Of a stretch of 9,117 bases of DNA, positions 1 to 6,400 are shown in pieces. Every line of letters begins with the position of its first letter. The stretch's first letter is position 1. Origin of the DNA: JBCDBH01 sp039184055 (GTDB lineage: Bacteria > Acidobacteriota > Thermoanaerobaculia > Multivoradales > J023); the NCBI GenBank assembly GCA_039184055.1, contig JBCDBH010000242.1:1-9117 (forward strand), written 5' to 3'. A program made the translations under genes and the position numbers. The notes under the pieces were generated by a model. The model saw only the letters and a list, made by a program, of their open reading frames with translations. It was not told the origin of the DNA and ran no database searches.

Positions 1-463
1 AGCCTTCGAGCGCCTTGGTGTCGGCATTCCAGACGACACGCAGCTTGTGCCGCTGGTCGTCTTCGATGTTCGCGCCATCGGCGGCCGCCGTCACCACGGG
101 AACCTTGGGGCTGCTGAGATTACCGTTGACCAAGACCGTCATGTGGTCGGCCGAAATGTCGACGCCGTTGTTGTTGAACGAGGTGTCGATCTCGATGCCG
201 ACCGACGGGCTGATGCCACCGTAGCCGAGCGACGAGCCACTGCTCCCCAAGGCCCCGCTGCCCTGGTCCTGGAGCGCGAAGACGATGCCGTCGTTGTGGA
301 GATTCTCGGGACCGAGGTAGACATCGAACGTACGATCGAAATGCTCGGCGAGGTCGATCCTGTCGGTCCGCCATACCGAGCCACGCACCTGTGGCTGCCT
401 GCGGGTGATGGTGAGACACCCCGGCGCGACCTCGTCTTCACGGGCGTTGCCGTTCAGAAACCA
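1..463 (-). other. L-type lectin domain 2, truncated by window edge (residues 2812-2965+)
   Basis: A second copy of the lectin fold, opening WFLNGNA, with RGSVWRTDRIDL, FDRTFDVYL, DGIVFALQD, SLGYGG, SVGIEIDTSFNNNG, ADHMTVLVNG and KLRVVWNADTKALEG. Every motif aligns with lectin 1, including the Cys near the start (C2827 against C2503). The window stops where lectin 1 reads NAEIDRLEV, so about 60 residues and the Cys pair equivalent to CATDLC lie outside. The next domain probably follows the same Calx-beta alternation, but that is a guess. Confidence 0.85.
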
Positions 464-3400
464 CGCCGAGTCGTCACTGGTGATGGTGCCGACGCCCTGG
501 TAGCGAAGATCGGCGCCCACGATGTCGGCGAGCTCGACATGGAAAGTTTCGTCGCCTTCATTGACGGTGTCACCGAAGACCGTGACGTGGATCCACTTGG
601 AGGTTTCACCCGGGGCGAACGTCAAGCTGCCGGTGGCGGCCTGGTAGTCGAAACCGGCGAACGCGGAGTCGTCACGGGTGGCGAAGTTGGCGGTGATCGT
701 CTCGGTGCTCGGACAGGAAAGAGTGACCGGGACCGACATGACGACGCTACCGGCATCGCCTTCGGTGACGAAACCGTTGCCCACCGAGATCAGCGGCCGG
801 TTGCCCTCGAAACAGAGATCCGTCGCGCAGAAATAGTGCCGGTTGTTGAGCAAGCCCGTGCCGCTGGTGAAACCCCAGAAGACGTCTTGGGTACCGCTGA
901 AGACCTCGTCGATCAAGTCCTTGTCGTAGAGCACTCGGTGGACACCATCGAAGAGCACTTCGAGACGATCGATCTCGGCGTTCCAGACGATCCGCAGATC
1001 GTGCTCTTGCCCGTCTTCGACATTGGTCTCGACCCCTTCGGCCGGAATCGCCGTGACCGGCGGAAGCTGAGGCGCGGTGTGGACACCGTTGAGATTGATC
1101 GCGATGTGATCGGACGTCGTGGTGTCGTAGCTGGTGCCGTTGCGATGCGTATCGATCTCGACACCGAGAGAGGGCGAGAGACCGCTGTAGCCGATCCCGG
1201 TACCGCCGCCACCCAAGGCGGTCTCACCGGCGTCGTGGAAGACGAAGACCATGCCGTCGGCGCCGCTGTTCTTCACCCCGTTCGAAAACGACGTGCGGAA
1301 GGTGCGATCGAAATTCTCGGTGAGATCGATCTTGCGGGTGCGCCACGCCGAGCCACGGCGATTGTTGGTCGCCGGGGTCAGCTGCACACAACCGAGCTGT
1401 TGCTCGATGGTCGCCTGATTGTTGAGGTGCCAAGTGTCGGCGTCGCGGATCCGCAGCTCGGCCTCGCCGTCGAGAATCACCGATTCGACTGGATTCGACA
1501 GCACGATACGCGCGTCTTCGAGTGGCTCGTCGACCAGATCGGCGAGCACGGGAACGGTAAACGACTGGCTGGTGACCCCGATGGCGAAATCGAGCGTGCC
1601 GCTGGTGGCGGTGAAATCGAGCCCTTCGGTGGCGGTCGACGATTCGACCACGTAGTCGACGCTCACCGCGGTTTGCGGCGACTTCGACAACGTGACGTCG
1701 ATGGTGACGTCGGTGGCGCCACTCACCGGTTCGGTGACCAGAGCATCGGCGACGCTGATCAGGATGCCGTCGTCGTCGAAAATCGCGCCCACGGCCTCGG
1801 GATCGGCGAGCGTGCCGACGGTCGGCGTCTCGAGCGCCAGAACGATCGTCTCTTCGGTCTCTTTCACCAGGTCGGCGATCACGTCCACCGACACCGTCAG
1901 GCTCGTCGTGCCCGGCGCGAAGACGGCCTCGCCGCTCACCGCGGTGAAATCCTCACCGGCCGTGGCGGTGCCGAACGTAGTGGTGGCGTACGGCACGCGG
2001 ATCTCGCGCGTGCTGACATTCGACAACACGATGTCGAAGAGCATCGGCGTGGTGCCGGAATCGCCTTCGGTGACCCGGACCGGGTCGAGCACGCTCACCG
2101 AGGGACGATCGTCGTCGGCCACGGTCACCGTGACGGTGGGCACGGCGAAGATGACGTTGACCGGTGCCGAGAAGGTCACCAAGAACGTTTCGTCACCTTC
2201 GTCGATCGGGTCGTCGGTCACCGGGATGGTGACGGTCGCCGACGTCTCGCCCGGCGCGAGGGTGACGGTCTCGACGAGCGTCTGGTAGTCGCTACCGGCA
2301 AGTGCCGTCTGATCACTCGAGGCAACCGTGAATCGCACGTCGCGACCGCTGGGCTCCGAGAGCGCTAGGTCGAGCACTGCCTCACCGGTGGCTTCGGCGG
2401 CGTCGATACCGAGCACGCTGAGCACGACCGGGCCGTCGTCGTCGAGGATGGTGACCTCGGGACGCGGGTCGAGCAAGACCACCGACGAGCTGGTGGCGAG
2501 CGCGATGGCGAAGCGCTCGTCGAGCTCGTCGAGCTCGTCACCGAGCAGATCGACGACGAAATCGGCACTCGAGACGCCCACCGGATAGTCGAGCGTGGCG
2601 CTGGCGCTGGTGTAGTCGACGCCCGCGCTGGCCGCCGCGCCGCTGGTCACCGACTCGGTGACGGCGGTGATCGAGGTGACGACCGCCGCCGGGCACGACA
2701 GGACGACCGGAATCGTCACCTGGGTGGTGCCGGTGTTGCCCTCGAGGAAATCGAGCGTCCCGACCGTCGCCACCGGCACGCCCAACGAGCGCAGCACGAG
2801 AGCATCGGCGTACGCCTGGACGTCGTCGACACCGAGACGAGTCGCTTCGATGGTGACGCGCGCGCCACGGGTACCGATCGGCACCACCCGCGCGTCCCGC
2901 ACCGCCTGCCAGGCGAGCGCATCGCTGATTTGCGCCGACGTGAAGCGATCGAGCTCGACGTCCGCGGCGTCGAGATACTGCACCGTGACCGCGATGCCGT
3001 CGGGGTCGGCTCCAGCCGAACGCAGGAAGCCTTCGAAAGCGAACTCCTGGGCGCCGCCGTCGATCTGGCTAGCGTAGGCGCTCAGATCGACGTCCTGACT
3101 CAGCGTCGCGCTGGCGGCGGCGCCGCGATAGGAGAAATAGGCGCCACCGAGGATCGGCACCGGATCGGCGAACCGTGGCTGCCAGCCGTTGTCCGAGCCG
3201 GTCCAACCGTCGACGTCGGCTTCGGCACCCGCGTTGACGAGCAAATTGGGACCCGAGCAACCTTCTTCGTCGATCAAGGTGACGACCGCCTGGGCATCGC
3301 CGAGCTCGGCGCCGATCGCAGCGGTGATCGACACCAAGAACGTCTCCGAGGGTTCCGGATCGACGTCACCGAGGATCGTCACCTGCGCCGGCAGGGTGAC

Positions 3401-6400
3401 TTCGCCGGGCTGGAAGGTGATCGTGCCACCGGCGGCCTGGTAATCGACCCCGGCGGTCGCCGTGCCGTCGGCGGTGCTCCAGGTGACGTCGATCGCCGTG
3501 GTGGCGGGCGACGACAGCGTGATCGGTACCGCGGCCTGCTGACTGCCGCTATCCCCTTCGAGAACCTCGAGATCACCCACCGACACACCTCGCACCAGCG
3601 TGACGCGACGGCTGTCGAGACGCACCGAACGCAGCGGTAGCTCGGCCACCAGGGTGGCGAGGTAGACGTCTTCGCTCAGGCCCAGCGTCGGCACCCCGAA
3701 GGTTCCGTCGAGGGTTTCACTCTGGGCGATCGGCGCGTCGCGCTCGAGCGTGGTCGGGATCTCGCCATCGCGCAGTCGAACCAGACGCAAGGCGAGCACC
3801 AGATCGGGAATCGCGGCGTTGCCGTTGTTGGTCACCGTATAGCCGGCGAAGAACGGCGCACCCGTGCCGACGGTGTCGGGTGTCACCACCAGCTCACCAC
3901 GCAGACCGGCGCCGGTCGACGCGCTGTCCTCGACGACGATCGCGGTCGAGGCATAGGCGATCAAGAGATCGGTGGGATCACGCAGCTCGAGGGTGAGCGT
4001 GTAGGTCCCGGGCGCCGCGCCGGCGATCTCCCAGACGCTCGCCACGGGACGCACCGCTCCCGGCACCAGCTGGGTGACGGTCGTGACGTCGGTGAAGACC
4101 GCCGTGTTGTCGGGCGCGCGCACCGTGGTGGTGGCGCTCAGGTTCTCGAGCACCTGGTTGATGCCGACATTGCTCACCGCACCGGTAATCACCACCTGTT
4201 GCAAGGAGGTGTAGACGTCACGGTCGGAAAAAATACGCGCCTGCGCGGCGACGTCGCCACCGACGCTCACCAGGACACTGCTGCTCAAACCGGCGACCGT
4301 CGCGGTGACGGCGTAGGTGCCGGCGAGCGAGGTGCCGGTGTTCCAGGTGTAGGTGGAAACGTTGCTCCCCGTCGCCAGGGTCACCAGCTCGGCGTCGGCA
4401 AGCGTCGCGACCAGCGCGCCACCTGCATCGGTGACCCGCAGATCGAGCGTTTCGTCGAGCGACGTCGTGCCGTTGTTGGTGATGGTCAGGGTGATGTCGA
4501 CGTCTTCACCCGGGCCATAGCCGGTCGCGGCGCTGGTCACCTGCACCGCCAGAGACGAGCCTTCGACGATCAGCGTGCCGTCGGCACGATTGTTGGTCTC
4601 GTCGATTTCAGAGATCACATCGTCTGGATCGACCCGAGCTTCGATGGGCAGGGTGCCACCGAGCGCACCGGTGGGCAGGAAGGTCTCGAGCGTCGTCGTT
4701 TCGGCGTTCGCCAAGCTCGCCGGTGTCGAAACGCGCGTCGCCTCGGCACCGTTGACCCGGAACGCCACGGCGAAGCCGCCACCGAGCGTCGCGCCACGAT
4801 TGAGCACCTCGGCACGGAGCAAGACCGCCGAGCCCGCGGTGACCGTCGAGGGGCTGATCGTGAAGTCGGTGATGGTGAGATCGGGCGACGTCGGGGTCAC
4901 CAGATCGACGCTCACCAGGCCGCCGTTGTTGGCCTCGTCGAGCTCGACCAGCGTGTCGTCAGGATCGATCTCGACGTGGAGAAGATGGAGTCCGGTCGCG
5001 CCCAACGAATCCCAGGTCAGCTCGACGGTGGTCGACGCACCCGGCGCCAGCTCGGGCAGTGCCGTATCGCCGATCACCGCGCCCGCGCCCGGCGCGCCGT
5101 CATAGAGCCGTACCGAGCTGGCCGGTGCAGTCGCGGAACCGACGTTTTCCACCGTCACCTCGAGCGTGATCGGCTGGCCGGCGTGGATCGGCGCGCTCGG
5201 CGCCGTCACCACGACACCACCGGCCGCGACCACGAGATCGGGCAGCAACGTCTGATCGACGGTGAAGTCGAGTCGATTGTCGGCCTCGTCGCATTCGTCG
5301 ATCAGTGCGCTCGGGTCGACCACCGCGGTCGCCAGCTCGCCGCCACTCCCCGCCACCACCCAGGTGAGCACCACGTCTTCGTAGCCGCCAGGTCGCAATC
5401 CGCGAGAGGTGGTGACGGTGGCCACCGCGGGCACCGAGGCTGGATCGCCATCGTAGAGGGCTACCTCGATCCCGGCCGGCAAGACGCCGATTCCGCCGTT
5501 GCCGATCCGCAAGGTCACCGGCACGCCGTTGCCGGTCGCCACGCCGACCCGGGGAAAGCCGATGGTCAGATTGCCACGTCGCAGAGGCGGCACGGGGGCT
5601 TCGACGTTGGTGCGGAATCCGTCGCCAGCCGGCCACGCCGACGTCCGCGATGGAACCGTGCCGTCGAGCAAGATGTCGCTCGCCTGGTAGGCGTACTGGT
5701 TCCAGATCGGCCGCGTGCCCTGCCAGCTCGGATGGCCCAACACGTGGAGACCCGAGGTGGAGGCGTTGCCGTCGAAACCGGTGTTCGACGGCAGCAGGAT
5801 TTCGGCGCGGCCATCGCCATCGACATCGGCGACCGTGGGGTATTCGACAGCCGTCTTCGAGCGATTGGCGCGCTGATGACGGACGTTGCCGTTGCCACCG
5901 TCGAGGATGCGCAGGTTGCGCTCGTCGAGATAGAGCACCTCGCGCTCGCCATCGCCGTCGAAATCGAAAGCGGTGAGGCTCTGGATATTGCCGAAGTCAT
6001 CGACCGCGTTCGGTCGACGCCAGCGCTGGCTGAGATTCGAGTTGTACGCGATCACTTCGGTGGCACCCGCGGCGAGAATCTCGTTGCTGCCGTTGCCATC
6101 GAGATCGACGATGGTCGGTGGGCTACCCCAGAAGGTCGGCATGGTGAACGGCGCGAAACCGATCATCTCGCGGCGGCCGGCGCGTACCGAGCCGTCGTGG
6201 TTGAGCACCATGATCTGACCCGACGACACATAGACGATCTCGGCTTCGGGATCACCGTCGAGCTGGCCGACGGCGTTGAAGCCATCGCGCATGAGGTTGC
6301 TCGCCACGGTGTTGTTCCACACCACTTCGAGCACGCCGAGATCGGAGAGTCGATAAAGCGTGTCTCCCGCTACCAGCTCGTTGCGACCGTCGAGATCGAC

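Larger units (their letters stand above)
1..1765 (-). repeat. Two-unit duplication of a Calx-beta + lectin module, period about 970 bp
   Basis: Calx-beta 5 plus lectin 1 (residues 2378-2700) and Calx-beta 6 plus lectin 2 (2701-2965+) have the same order and nearly the same spacing. The opening Trp residues of the lectins are 323 residues apart (W2489, W2812), and the first Cys residues 324 apart (C2503, C2827). Shared blocks such as RGSxWRT, IDLxExFDRTF and SxGxEIDT show common ancestry. The copies have diverged strongly at other positions, so this is an old duplication. Confidence 0.75.

Noticed and set aside
47..2368. 773-codon plus-strand open frame
   Set aside because: It is codon-aligned antisense to the giant gene; its product is Arg/His/Asp-rich with no fold, and it ends exactly at a sense CTA codon.
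2400..2560. GTC/GAC triplet runs (short-repeat tract)
   Set aside because: They encode Asp and Glu runs of the Calx-beta calcium sites (ILDDDG, DELDELDER), so they are explained by protein function.
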